A stretch of DNA of 64,000 nt, taken from positions 248,001 through 312,000 of the forward strand of contig NZ_RCCJ01000001.1 of the NCBI RefSeq assembly GCF_003664005.1, in the 5' to 3' direction. This stretch comes from Hydrogenivirga caldilitoris (GTDB lineage Bacteria > Aquificota > Aquificia > Aquificales > Aquificaceae). The notes under the pieces were generated by a model. It searched no databases, had not been told where the DNA came from, and worked only from the letters and a program-made list of their open reading frames with translations. The stretch's first letter is position 1; every line of letters begins with the position of its first letter. Shown piece by piece: positions 8,810 through 17,481 of the stretch. Made by a program: the position numbers and the translations under genes.

Positions 8810-9862
8810 TTACACCCTTGTAATGCTGTATGAGAAATCTTGAGGCTCTAAGTAGTTAAGGACGTATCCGTTGACCTCCGCATAGGGGTATCCGAAGAAG
8901 GGGAGTGGTTTCATTAGCTCCTGTTGGGGTTCAAGGTTTCCGTCCCTCAACCAGTTAAAGGCTACCCAGTGAGGGTCCCAGTTTCCGAAGAGGTATCTTT
9001 TGGCAAACTCAAGCCTTTTGCTTCCCTCCTTTAACTTCTCCCCAAGCCTCATCTTTGTTACATCGGCAGGGTCAACGGGAATCCACTCGCCTGCCCAGAA
9101 TTCAGCTCTGCAGTGCTGAGCCTTCGTAAGGTCCTTTGAACCCCTCTTTATGGACAGGCTTTCAGATACGTAAGCGGGTTCAACCCTTAAACCGAATACC
9201 TCCCTTGCGGGTATGCCTACAGACCTACACAGAGCCACAAATATGGAGCTCTGGTCTGCACATTTACCGCCTATCCTTCCTTCTCTTTCATAGACCTCAA
9301 TGAGCTCGTTTACGTTTCCTGGTCCGCAACCCTTCACTTTTGGGTCTCTGTACGTGTTTTCCACAACCCATTCATATATGGCGTAAGCCCTCTCAAGGGT
9401 GCTCCTTTTGTCCGCAGTTATCCTCTCGGCGAGCTCCTTTACCTTTCCTGTGGTAGGAAGGTGAGGGGTAGCCTTTAGATAGGGCTCAAGAGCCTTTGGA
9501 GGTTGAAAGTTTCCATCTATCAGACTTACGCGACGGGTTCTATACTCCACCGAAAAGGTAGCCTTCATAGACTTCTCCCCTTCAAGCTTCCCAAATTCCG
9601 CATAGAGTATGGGAGTTCCGTACTCCTTTTCTCTTATGACCTCGGCTCTCTCAAAGTTACCACCCAGGCTGAGTCCCTTAAGTTGTTGATATTCAGTGTT
9701 TACAGGTACTGGAATCCAGAGTCTTGCCTTTCCCCTTTCCTTTATCCTTACACTGCAGGTAAAGGTAACCTCCTTCCCTGAAGCTTGCATGCCTATGGTT
9801 ACCTTTGGAAAAGCCACAGCAAGAAGACTGCCGAGTACAAAACTCCTCCTTGAAAGCTTCAT
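8810..9862 (-). CDS. Tat-exported transglutaminase-like protein
   Basis: Protein of 350 residues beginning with a twin-arginine signal (SRRSFVLGS, R5-R6, then a hydrophobic stretch), so it is probably exported folded. Residues about 130-280 match the bacterial transglutaminase-like fold: Cys201 in GGKCADQSS, His250 in AQHCRAEFW and Asp264 in PVDPADV form the expected Cys-His-Asp triad. Such proteins are usually thiol peptidases or amidases; the substrate is unknown. Additional cysteines (C36, C179, C212, C251) are present. The ATG has a good ribosome site (GGGAGGT). The 97-base gap to nuoG contains only an AT-rich stretch and this leader. Confidence 0.8.
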   Translation of the reverse strand: MKLSRRSFVLGSLLAVAFPKVTIGMQASGKEVTFTCSVRIKERGKARLWIPVPVNTEYQQLKGLSLGGNFERAEVIREKEYGTPILYAEFGKLEGEKSMKATFSVEYRTRRVSLIDGNFQPPKALEPYLKATPHLPTTGKVKELAERITADKRSTLERAYAIYEWVVENTYRDPKVKGCGPGNVNELIEVYEREGRIGGKCADQSSIFVALCRSVGIPAREVFGLRVEPAYVSESLSIKRGSKDLTKAQHCRAEFWAGEWIPVDPADVTKMRLGEKLKEGSKRLEFAKRYLFGNWDPHWVAFNWLRDGNLEPQQELMKPLPFFGYPYAEVNGYVLNYLEPQDFSYSITRV

Positions 9863-9959
9863 GCCCTCTACCTCCCGGTGTTTTTAGAACAATATAAGTC
9901 CTAGGAGGATATATGTATTTCTATTTTTTCTAAAAAAGGAGCTTCCCTCTTATGACTTT

Positions 9960-11852
9960 CTAAATCCTGTACTCGCTTACCTCCCTGTTCTTCTCATAGA
10001 GCTTTGTCAGGTTCTCACTCCTCTTGGTTATCCAGCTGTTCCTGTATAGGTGTATCTCCGGCTTCAGAGGCGGGACACCCCCTCCTCTGAGGACCCTTAT
10101 CTCCCCTTCTTTGCCTGCAAAACTCTCCTCAAGATACTTCCAGAAGACTATATCATCAAAAGCCCATGGGAGAAATCTCTTCCCCTTTACCTCTCCAAAC
10201 AGGGTTGTGTAAGTACCCTCTGTCTCTCCGATAAGAGCCATGGGTATCTTGACGGTAGCTCTCACTGAGAGACCATAGTCATAAGGAGAAGCCACTATAA
10301 GGTGTTCAAGCCTTTCTGCAAGTTGCTCTATGGTTTCTGGCTCGTAATACTCTGTTATATCCTCTCCGAAGACCACAAGGCTGTTTATCTCCCCCTTAAG
10401 AGCCTTCTGGACAACCTCATCTATATCTGAGTAAAGTTCCTTAACCCTTTCGTAAAGCCCGTAAACGTTTCCATCCTTCGGAAGAAGGAGTATCTTATGC
10501 CCCTTATCCTTAAGGGCTTTCAACCTTTCCCCCAATTCCTTAGCCTCTTCACCTCTGAAGGAAGCTGCGTTCACTACCACGACACCGCTTCCCTCTAATC
10601 TTTCTATATCTTCAAGGTTTATATCCTCAGGCTCAAACTTCTCATCTCTTACCCCCTTTCCTACCCTGTAAACCTTACCTTTTGTATAGTAGGAAAGTAC
10701 TGTTGCGGTTGAGGTTATGTCATCTCCCACAAATACGTAAAAGTCTGCCTCTTTTATCTCATCTATTGTTGGGGGTCTATAATCTCCCAGAGCCTCAGCG
10801 AGCTTGAAGAAGTCTGTCGTCTGGGGCGCGGTTATGTAACTGCTGGTTGCTTTTGCTATGCTGACGACGCTGTCTATGATCTCGTTGGGTACGTATCCGG
10901 ATAAGACAAAGGCGGTTTCCCTCTCGTGGACTCCGAGGATTGAATTTAGTAGGTTTACAAGGTTTCCAACGCTCTCTTCTCTTCCGTGGGCGTAGGGCTT
11001 TAAAAGCCTGTCAACGTTTAGTGCATCGTATCCGAAGAAAGCCTTCGCACAGATGTTGAGCTCCTCCGTGGGCTTGGTTCTGTAGACTTTCCTCTTTGAC
11101 CTCCAGTCTCCCACACCGAACTCAAGCTGAATCTCACAACCTACAGGACAGAGGTTACATCTGGTTGTTTCCCTCTGAAGAAGCCAGCTCCTTGACCAGA
11201 ACTTAAAGGGTTTAGATATGATGGCTCCAACGGGGCAGACGTGAACGCATATCCCGCACATCTCGCAGGTGGAGGTATCCATGGGTCTGACCGTTGGAAC
11301 TATATTGGAGTCAAAACCCCTGTTCTCCACATAAAGGGCATGAGCACCTACAACCTCATCGCATGCTCTCGTGCATCTGTAACATACCACGCACCTGTTA
11401 GAGTAGTATTCAAGAAAATCGCTCTCCCAGTCATACTCCTCTCTCTCTTTTTCCAATGCCGATATGGGAACGACCTGCCTCTGGGGTCCGTATATTGCCC
11501 CGAAGTTCTGGAGGTCACATTCTCCAGCCTTGTCACATATAGGGCAGTCAAGGGGGTGCCTTGTCATAAGAGCCTGAAGGAGATACTTCTGGTTCTCTCT
11601 CACCTGTTCGCTCGTGTGGTGGGTTCTTATCACCATCCCTTCCTGGACGGGTGTGTTGCAGGATATGACAAGTCTGTTTATGTTCTCCCAGTAAACAACA
11701 CACATCCTGCAGGCACCGGCTATGGACAGCTTTGGGTGATAGCAGAAGTAAGGTATGTCTATTCCGTTTTCCAGGGCAGCCTGAAGGACCGTCTTTCCCT
11801 TCTCAACCTCATACTCTTTGTCGTCTATGACTATCTTCACTTTTTCAGCCAT
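9960..11852 (-). CDS. nuoG: NADH-quinone oxidoreductase subunit G-like iron-sulfur protein
   Basis: Large iron-sulfur subunit of complex I or a related dehydrogenase, 630 residues against about 900 in enterobacterial NuoG. In order: an N-terminal 2Fe-2S ferredoxin domain (YFCYHPK...GACRMC...SCNTP), the His-Cys cluster region (HPLDCPICDKAGECDLQ), two 4Fe-4S motifs (CVVCYRCTRAC and CEMCGICVHVCPVG), a further CNLCPVGC motif of the molybdopterin-oxidoreductase family, then a shortened C-terminal domain. It stands alone, with no other nuo gene next to it, so it may serve a complex I encoded elsewhere or another NADH- or H2-linked complex. A GGAGGAAGG ribosome site precedes the ATG. Confidence 0.85.
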   Translation of the reverse strand: MAEKVKIVIDDKEYEVEKGKTVLQAALENGIDIPYFCYHPKLSIAGACRMCVVYWENINRLVISCNTPVQEGMVIRTHHTSEQVRENQKYLLQALMTRHPLDCPICDKAGECDLQNFGAIYGPQRQVVPISALEKEREEYDWESDFLEYYSNRCVVCYRCTRACDEVVGAHALYVENRGFDSNIVPTVRPMDTSTCEMCGICVHVCPVGAIISKPFKFWSRSWLLQRETTRCNLCPVGCEIQLEFGVGDWRSKRKVYRTKPTEELNICAKAFFGYDALNVDRLLKPYAHGREESVGNLVNLLNSILGVHERETAFVLSGYVPNEIIDSVVSIAKATSSYITAPQTTDFFKLAEALGDYRPPTIDEIKEADFYVFVGDDITSTATVLSYYTKGKVYRVGKGVRDEKFEPEDINLEDIERLEGSGVVVVNAASFRGEEAKELGERLKALKDKGHKILLLPKDGNVYGLYERVKELYSDIDEVVQKALKGEINSLVVFGEDITEYYEPETIEQLAERLEHLIVASPYDYGLSVRATVKIPMALIGETEGTYTTLFGEVKGKRFLPWAFDDIVFWKYLEESFAGKEGEIRVLRGGGVPPLKPEIHLYRNSWITKRSENLTKLYEKNREVSEYRI

Positions 11853-11936
11853 AACCTTCCTCCGTGCAAATATGATACTTAAAAATTTCCTTCATGTAGT
11901 TACAACCTTGATGGTAAAGGTCATATATTTAAAAGC

Positions 11937-12737
11937 ATGAAGAGGAAACCTGCTGTAGCTGGAGCGTTCTATCCTGCTGATGTCGGGAAGTTAAACAAGC
12001 TTACAGATTTACTGTGTGGGGAGGAAGTCCAACAGAAGATGAAAGCAAAGGCTGTTCTTGTTCCCCACGCCGGATTAATATACTCAGGTAAAACCGCCTG
12101 TGAGGTTTACAAGAGGGTGTCCATACCTGAGAGGGTCATCCTTTTGGGTCCAAATCACACAGGATACGGGACTGATATATCAGTATATCCTGGAGAAGCT
12201 TGGGAGACACCTTACGGAGACGTGCCGATAGACGAGAAGCTGAGGGAACAGCTCCTTCAGTATCCGAGGGCACAGCCTGACGAGAGTGCCCACCTGTATG
12301 AGCATTCTTTGGAGGTTCAACTACCCTTCCTGTTCAGATACGCGGAGCGTCCTTTCAGAATACTTCCGATAGTTTTAGGATTTCTGGACTACGACACCGC
12401 CAGGGACTTCGGCAGATTTCTGGGGAGTCTTCTTCAGGGTATGGATGCCCTGATAGTTATAAGCTCCGACATGTCCCACTACATACCTGCGGAAGAGGCG
12501 AGAAGGAAGGACGAGATACTTATATCAGCTATGGAGAGGCTTCAAACGGACGAGCTTTACCTGAAGAGGGTTCAATACAACATAACTATGTGCGGTTTCA
12601 TACCTGCCGTTGTGGGCATTGAGGCAGCCAAGGTCTTAGGAGCGAGGCAGGGAGTTCTCATAGACTACACCAACTCCGGAGAGGTAACGGGAGATTATGA
12701 AAGGGTGGTTGCCTACGCAGGTATGGTGTTTGTTTGA
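11937..12737 (+). CDS. MEMO-family protein (AmmeMemoRadiSam system protein B)
   Basis: Protein of 266 residues matching the MEMO1/AMMECR-associated family: RKPAVAGAFYPAD at the N-terminus, then VPHAGLIYSGKTA, LLGPNHTGYG and SSDMSHYIP, which supply the metal-coordinating histidines of the dioxygenase-like fold. In bacteria and archaea it often sits next to AMMECR1 and a radical SAM gene (the AmmeMemoRadiSam set), whose chemistry is not known. Here its neighbour is a different radical SAM protein fused to TatD. There is no Shine-Dalgarno sequence, and a TATATT box lies about 10 bases before the ATG. Confidence 0.88.
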   Translation: MKRKPAVAGAFYPADVGKLNKLTDLLCGEEVQQKMKAKAVLVPHAGLIYSGKTACEVYKRVSIPERVILLGPNHTGYGTDISVYPGEAWETPYGDVPIDEKLREQLLQYPRAQPDESAHLYEHSLEVQLPFLFRYAERPFRILPIVLGFLDYDTARDFGRFLGSLLQGMDALIVISSDMSHYIPAEEARRKDEILISAMERLQTDELYLKRVQYNITMCGFIPAVVGIEAAKVLGARQGVLIDYTNSGEVTGDYERVVAYAGMVFV

Positions 12738-12760
12738 AAAATTCATATATTATTCTCTCC

Positions 12761-14125
12761 ATGATAGACACCCACTGCCACTTAGACCTCTTGAAGAAGG
12801 AGGACTTTGAGGAGACCGTTAAGGACGAAAGCCTTGAGTATCTGCTCACCGTGGGCTACGACAGGAAGACGATAAGGAACGCCCTCAAGCTCGCTCAGGA
12901 GTATGAACACGTTTACTGCGCCATAGGCTTCCATCCCCACGAAGCAGACAAAGTAACCGACGAGGATATAGAGTGGCTAAGGGAACTCGCCAAAAGCAAC
13001 CCCAAGGTGAAAGCCCTCGGAGAGATGGGACTTGACTTTTACAAGAACCACTCCGACAGGAAGAAACAGGAGGAGGTCTTCAGAAAGCAGCTCGCCCTCG
13101 CAAGGGAACTGGGGCTTCCCGTGGTTATCCACATGAGGGACGCCGAGGAAGAGACCATAAGGATACTTAAGGAGGAGAGAGCCTACGAGGTCGGGGGAAT
13201 AATGCACTGCTACACGGGAAGCTACGAGACTATGAAGAAGGCTGTGGATTTAGGCTTTTACATATCCTACTCGGGAATTCTAACCTACAAGAACGCCGAA
13301 GGCGTCCGTGAAGTGGCTAAGAAAACTCCTACCTCAAGGATACTTTTAGAGACCGATGCACCATTCTTGGCTCCCCAGCCCGTTAGAGGTAAACCCAACA
13401 AGCCCCCCTACATATGGCACACCGCCAAGGTCCTCGCCGAACTTCTACCCAACACCTCCTTAGAGGACGTGGACAGGATGACCTCAGAAAACGCCAAGCT
13501 CATCCTGAACATCGGAAACAACGGGAGGAGAGAGACGATAACCTACGTTATAAACGGAAAGCTCTACATAAACCTCACCAACAAGTGCAACCTCCACTGC
13601 GTCTTCTGCCAGAGGGAGAGGGAGAGGAACTTCATGGTGAAGGGATACTGGGTCTGGACGAGTAGGGACCCTTCTGTGGAAGAGGTGATAAAGGAACTCG
13701 GAGACCCCACCCACTACGAGGAGGTGGTCTTCTGCGGATACGGGGAGCCTACGCTCAGGTTCTCTGCCCTGAAGGAGATAGCTAAATACGTAAAGTCTAA
13801 AGGCGGAAAGGTCAGGGTAGACACCAACGGGCTGATGTTCACCTTCATACCCAAGGGGAAGCTAAAAGAACTCAAGGGTCTCGTGGACGTCTGGTCCGTA
13901 TCCCTCAACGCTCCCGATAAGGAAACCTACGAAGAGGTTTGCAAACCCGCCCAGCCCGATGCCTTTGAAAAAGTTTTAGAGTTCATAAAGGAGGCTCTGA
14001 AGGAGGGTTTTGAGGTAGTCGTCTCCGCCGTAGATTACCCCGGAGTGGATATGGAAAGGACCAAAAAACTCGTGGAGGAGTTGGGGGCTAAGTGGAAGTG
14101 GAGGCATTACGAGGTGGTGGGATAA
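12761..14125 (+). CDS. TatD-family hydrolase fused to a TatD-linked radical SAM domain
   Basis: A 454-residue fusion. Residues 1-255 are a TatD metal-dependent nuclease/hydrolase with ligands H5 and H7 (THCHLD), E88 (GEMGLD), H124, H149 and D199 (LETDAPF). Residues about 260-454 are a radical SAM domain with the CX3CX2C cluster motif (C276, C280, C283) and a GYGEPTLR glycine-rich segment. This matches the small radical SAM family known to be TatD-associated, here physically joined. Its reaction is unknown. Codons end in C or G more often than in the flanking genes. I chose the ATG at 12761; a TTG at 12734 would add a non-homologous extension. The 3' end overlaps the convergent gene by 38 bases. 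Confidence 0.88.
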   Translation: MIDTHCHLDLLKKEDFEETVKDESLEYLLTVGYDRKTIRNALKLAQEYEHVYCAIGFHPHEADKVTDEDIEWLRELAKSNPKVKALGEMGLDFYKNHSDRKKQEEVFRKQLALARELGLPVVIHMRDAEEETIRILKEERAYEVGGIMHCYTGSYETMKKAVDLGFYISYSGILTYKNAEGVREVAKKTPTSRILLETDAPFLAPQPVRGKPNKPPYIWHTAKVLAELLPNTSLEDVDRMTSENAKLILNIGNNGRRETITYVINGKLYINLTNKCNLHCVFCQRERERNFMVKGYWVWTSRDPSVEEVIKELGDPTHYEEVVFCGYGEPTLRFSALKEIAKYVKSKGGKVRVDTNGLMFTFIPKGKLKELKGLVDVWSVSLNAPDKETYEEVCKPAQPDAFEKVLEFIKEALKEGFEVVVSAVDYPGVDMERTKKLVEELGAKWKWRHYEVVG

Positions 14126-15299
14126 CTCCAAACCCCTCCGGTACCTTCCTCTCCTCAAGCCTCTTCAACTTCCTCTCAATGATATGCGGTGAATACTTTT
14201 TAACGTAGTAGTCTATCGTTTCAACCCTTATCCTTATGCTCCCCGAAGGTCTTGTCTCGTCAAGGTCTCCGAACTTAAAGTATAGTGTCCCTGAATATTC
14301 CACTATCTTCTGAACCGGAGTGTAAGTGGGCTGGTCCATTCCGCACTCATAGCTGGAAAGCCTCACTACCGCAGTTATCCAAGGGAACCTCGCAGCAAAC
14401 TTTGCGCCCCAGATTATCTCGTTGGTGTTGGAGCTGTAAGATGAGGTCCAAACGTCCGATATGTCAAAGGGACTCTTTATGATACCCGCCTCTATTTCCG
14501 CTCCGAAGAGCCAGTCCATCAGGTCTTTATCGGTTGGAAGATATTGACCCCAAACGACCGGATATCCGAGGCTCTGGAACTCCACATCTATCTCGTGTCC
14601 TATGCCTGGGTCCATGTGGTAAGGTCTTGCGAGTATGAGTATGCAGGGGTGGTTGTTCTGGGCACACCACTCTAAAATCTCTCTCGTTTTCTTTCTCATC
14701 TCTGAATCAAATCTCTTTAGCTCTTCAAGACCCTTCTTAACAGCCCTCTCAACTTCCTCATAGCTGACGTCCAAAGCATCCTTCAAGGACTCATATAGCT
14801 GCTTGGGGAGGAGGTGAGGTTCTGCAAAGCTGACGAAGGGATTCACAAACTTAACCCCGTGCTTTTCAAACTCGTTACACTCCTTTAAAAAACCAGCCTT
14901 TATGTTTTCAACGCTCATAGGAACCCTGGTACAGGAAAGGGTATCCACGACGTGACCTCTGAGGAAGGAGGGCAGCGAATAAACCATTGGGGCGAGTATT
15001 ATATCCAGTTTCTTTGTAGTCAGAAGCTCACCTATGTGCCCTGCAAGAACCTTCACAGGATAGCAGGAGTCCATACCTATCCTGCCCTTCCCGTACTCCC
15101 TGAACTGCTCCTCCGAGGTATCGGAGCTAAAGACTATGTTCTTTGCGGGAATACCTAAAGCTTTCAAGAAACCTATCCAGAAGCGGTGGGTTGACCAGAC
15201 GTTAAGGAACTTCGGTATTCCCACCCTTATATGACTTCTATCTTTTTTTAACTCACCGCCTTCGGCGGTCCTTCTCTTAAAAAGGCTAATAAAAGGCAT
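14088..15299 (-). CDS. CoA-dehydratase activase-associated protein (DUF2229/COG3580 type)
   Basis: Protein of 403 residues resembling the DUF2229/COG3580 component that elsewhere forms part of giant 2-hydroxyacyl-CoA dehydratase activase proteins. Visible family features are the N-terminal IRVGIPKFLNVW, GMDSCYPVKVLAGH, a cysteine in TLSCTRVP, LARPYHMDPGIGH and the SSYECGMDQPT segment near the C-terminus. The scattered cysteines could ligate an iron-sulfur cluster. It is the last gene of the operon, starting 3 bases after the activase stop. The substrate is unknown. Confidence 0.8.
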   Translation of the reverse strand: MPFISLFKRRTAEGGELKKDRSHIRVGIPKFLNVWSTHRFWIGFLKALGIPAKNIVFSSDTSEEQFREYGKGRIGMDSCYPVKVLAGHIGELLTTKKLDIILAPMVYSLPSFLRGHVVDTLSCTRVPMSVENIKAGFLKECNEFEKHGVKFVNPFVSFAEPHLLPKQLYESLKDALDVSYEEVERAVKKGLEELKRFDSEMRKKTREILEWCAQNNHPCILILARPYHMDPGIGHEIDVEFQSLGYPVVWGQYLPTDKDLMDWLFGAEIEAGIIKSPFDISDVWTSSYSSNTNEIIWGAKFAARFPWITAVVRLSSYECGMDQPTYTPVQKIVEYSGTLYFKFGDLDETRPSGSIRIRVETIDYYVKKYSPHIIERKLKRLEERKVPEGFGVIPPPRNASTST

Positions 15300-15302
15300 G
15301 TC

Positions 15303-17471
15303 TTATACCTCCACCCTCGTGTTGAAGGCTTCCTTATGAACGAACTGGGCTACGTTGGGGAATCTCCTCCTCACCTCTTCCATCTCCTCTTTTATAGCTT
15401 TCAGCTCGTTCTTGTCCTCAACAAGTCCCTTGGGGCAGGAATTGTTCACGATTATCCTCACCCAGCCCTCTGGAAGGGGAACCTTGGACCAGGGTCTCCC
15501 CTTTCCTCCGGGTAGCTTCACGTCTATGAAGGTCCTCCTGCACTCTATCGGACACCACCTGCAGACCGTATCCTCGGAGGTGGTGCTCTTATACTCCAGA
15601 GTCTCTATAGTCTCAAACCCTCTGAACCTCGTCCTTCCTGTCTTCTCCCAGTTTTCAAGGGCTATAAGAGCCGCACCTATCGCTCCCGCCTCACCCGAAT
15701 AGGGATGGACTACCACCTCGGCGTCGGGAATCTTTGACTTCAGGAAGTCCACCTGAGCCTTTACCACCGCAAGGTTCCTGTGGGTTCCTCCCTGAAGGAT
15801 AAACTTCCTCCCTATCTCCTTGAAGTTGGTTATGTTTCCGGCGTAAATCCAGACGTTCTGGGGCAGAACCCAGCACAGAGCCGCGAGAATCTCGTCGGCG
15901 TTCCATCCCTTCCTCTGCTGGTTCACTATATCGCTCTGGAGGAAAACTCCGCAACCCATGGTGAGCGTTGGCATGGCACGGGCTGAGAAGGCGCGCTCGG
16001 CTATCTCCTCAAGGGGTATTCCGAACCTCTCCGCTACACCCTGAAGGAAGGCACCGTTCCCCGAACTGCACTGGGAGTTAAGCCTAAAGTCCACGACCGC
16101 CCCGTTCCTGAGGATTATTATCTTTACATCCACTCCTCCCACGTCACATATGCAGTCCGCATCGGGGAAGAAGTGAAGTCCTGCGGCGGCGTGGGCGACG
16201 GTCTCCACTATCGGAGCGTCCGCACCTATTATGTCTTTGAGAAGGTCCTTACCGTATCCCGTTATCCCGACTCCCAAAACCTTCGCGTCCCCTATCCTCT
16301 CCTTTATCTCCCTGAAGAGGAACTTGGCGTCCTCTATGGGGTTACCCTTACTGAGGGTATAGACCGAGAAGAGAACCTCTTTATTTTTAGACAGACAGAC
16401 CGCTTTCGCGGTGGTAGAACCAAAGTCGCAACCTATGACGACCTCTTCAATCTTACCTGTGTAAGGCTTTCTGTTCCTGTAGGCAAAAACCTGCGGCTCG
16501 TAAACCCTCCTGAACTCCTCAAGCTCCTCTTTCGTCTTCCAGAGTCCCTTCCTGCCCTCCTTCTCCTTCTGCTGGTGCTGTCCCTCCTCAACCCACCACC
16601 TTAGTCTATCCATTCCTTTATAGACTCCGTTTTCTTCGGGTTCACTCTGAGCGGTGAAAGCACATCCGAGGGCGGCGTAGTAGAGGGCGTTCTCGGGAAC
16701 GATTATTAATTCTTGAGGTTCCTTCCCCTCCGGAAGGGGGACGTTCCTCTCCTCCCAGAGCCTCGTGAGGTGATGCCTCCACGCCTCCTGAAGACCCTTA
16801 AAGAAGAGGTTAGGTCCTCCTAAGAGTAGGACGTAGGGTCTGGGGGTGTTTCCCTTCGTGAGTATGGCAAGGTTCTGATATACGACCGCTTCAAATAGGC
16901 TCGCTATTATCTCCTCAACGGGGACACCCGCCTTAACGAGGGTGTTCACGTCCGCCTCGGCGAATATGCCGCACTTGGAGCTAACCTTGTGGAGCTGGTA
17001 GCCGAGATAACCCATCTGGGAAAGTTTCTCGGGAGGAATCCCCAACTTCCTCGCCGACTTCTCTATGAAGGCTCCCGTTCCTCCTGCGCAGGCGCTCTGC
17101 ATGAAGACCTGTCTCGTTTTCCTGTCCCCCTCTCCGTGGAAGAATATGGTCTTCATATCCTCCCCGCCTATCTCCGAGACGAACCTCACTTCAGGGTGGA
17201 GCTTCTCAACGGCGGTAGCGACCGCCACCACCTCCTGAACGAAGCGGGCACCTAGCATCTCCCCTATGATCCCCGCTCCAGAGCCCGTTATGTAGACCCT
17301 GTCCCTTCCCGGAGTGAATCCGTGTTCCTTCTCTAACCTCTCTAAAAACTCAAGAACCTTCTCCGCCTGCTTCGTGTTATGCCTCTCGTAATTCTTATCT
17401 ACTATCCTCCCTTCCTCATCTATGAGAACGTATTTACAGGTAGTTGAGCCAACGTCCAGTCCTAAAATCAT
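15303..17471 (-). CDS. Tandem-domain BcrAD/BadFG-type CoA dehydratase activase
   Basis: ATP-dependent electron activator of 722 residues containing two ASKHA-fold activase domains. Domain 1 begins LGLDVGSTTCKYV and has the cluster cysteines C128 (SACAGGTGAF) and C167 (SKCGIFAEADV). Domain 2 begins near residue 345 (IGCDFGSTTAKAV) with QCSSGNGAF and MGCGVFLQSDI. A C-terminal segment adds CRWCPIEC and NNSCPKG, a possible extra cluster. Family members hydrolyse ATP to drive a low-potential electron into a dehydratase-type partner such as benzoyl-CoA reductase, 2-hydroxyglutaryl-CoA dehydratase or a double-cubane protein. The next gene upstream is the likely partner. Confidence 0.88.
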   Translation of the reverse strand: MILGLDVGSTTCKYVLIDEEGRIVDKNYERHNTKQAEKVLEFLERLEKEHGFTPGRDRVYITGSGAGIIGEMLGARFVQEVVAVATAVEKLHPEVRFVSEIGGEDMKTIFFHGEGDRKTRQVFMQSACAGGTGAFIEKSARKLGIPPEKLSQMGYLGYQLHKVSSKCGIFAEADVNTLVKAGVPVEEIIASLFEAVVYQNLAILTKGNTPRPYVLLLGGPNLFFKGLQEAWRHHLTRLWEERNVPLPEGKEPQELIIVPENALYYAALGCAFTAQSEPEENGVYKGMDRLRWWVEEGQHQQKEKEGRKGLWKTKEELEEFRRVYEPQVFAYRNRKPYTGKIEEVVIGCDFGSTTAKAVCLSKNKEVLFSVYTLSKGNPIEDAKFLFREIKERIGDAKVLGVGITGYGKDLLKDIIGADAPIVETVAHAAAGLHFFPDADCICDVGGVDVKIIILRNGAVVDFRLNSQCSSGNGAFLQGVAERFGIPLEEIAERAFSARAMPTLTMGCGVFLQSDIVNQQRKGWNADEILAALCWVLPQNVWIYAGNITNFKEIGRKFILQGGTHRNLAVVKAQVDFLKSKIPDAEVVVHPYSGEAGAIGAALIALENWEKTGRTRFRGFETIETLEYKSTTSEDTVCRWCPIECRRTFIDVKLPGGKGRPWSKVPLPEGWVRIIVNNSCPKGLVEDKNELKAIKEEMEEVRRRFPNVAQFVHKEAFNTRVEV

Positions 17472-17481
17472 CTTACCCCTC

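Noticed and set aside
9932-9948. Intrinsic terminator after nuoG
   Set aside because: A short weak stem followed by six T residues is present, but the stem has only three solid pairs plus a wobble pair, so I do not call it.
16173-16604. Long open frames antisense to the activase and other genes
   Set aside because: They mirror strong coding frames on the other strand, have no recognisable domains and arise from the codon bias of the true genes.
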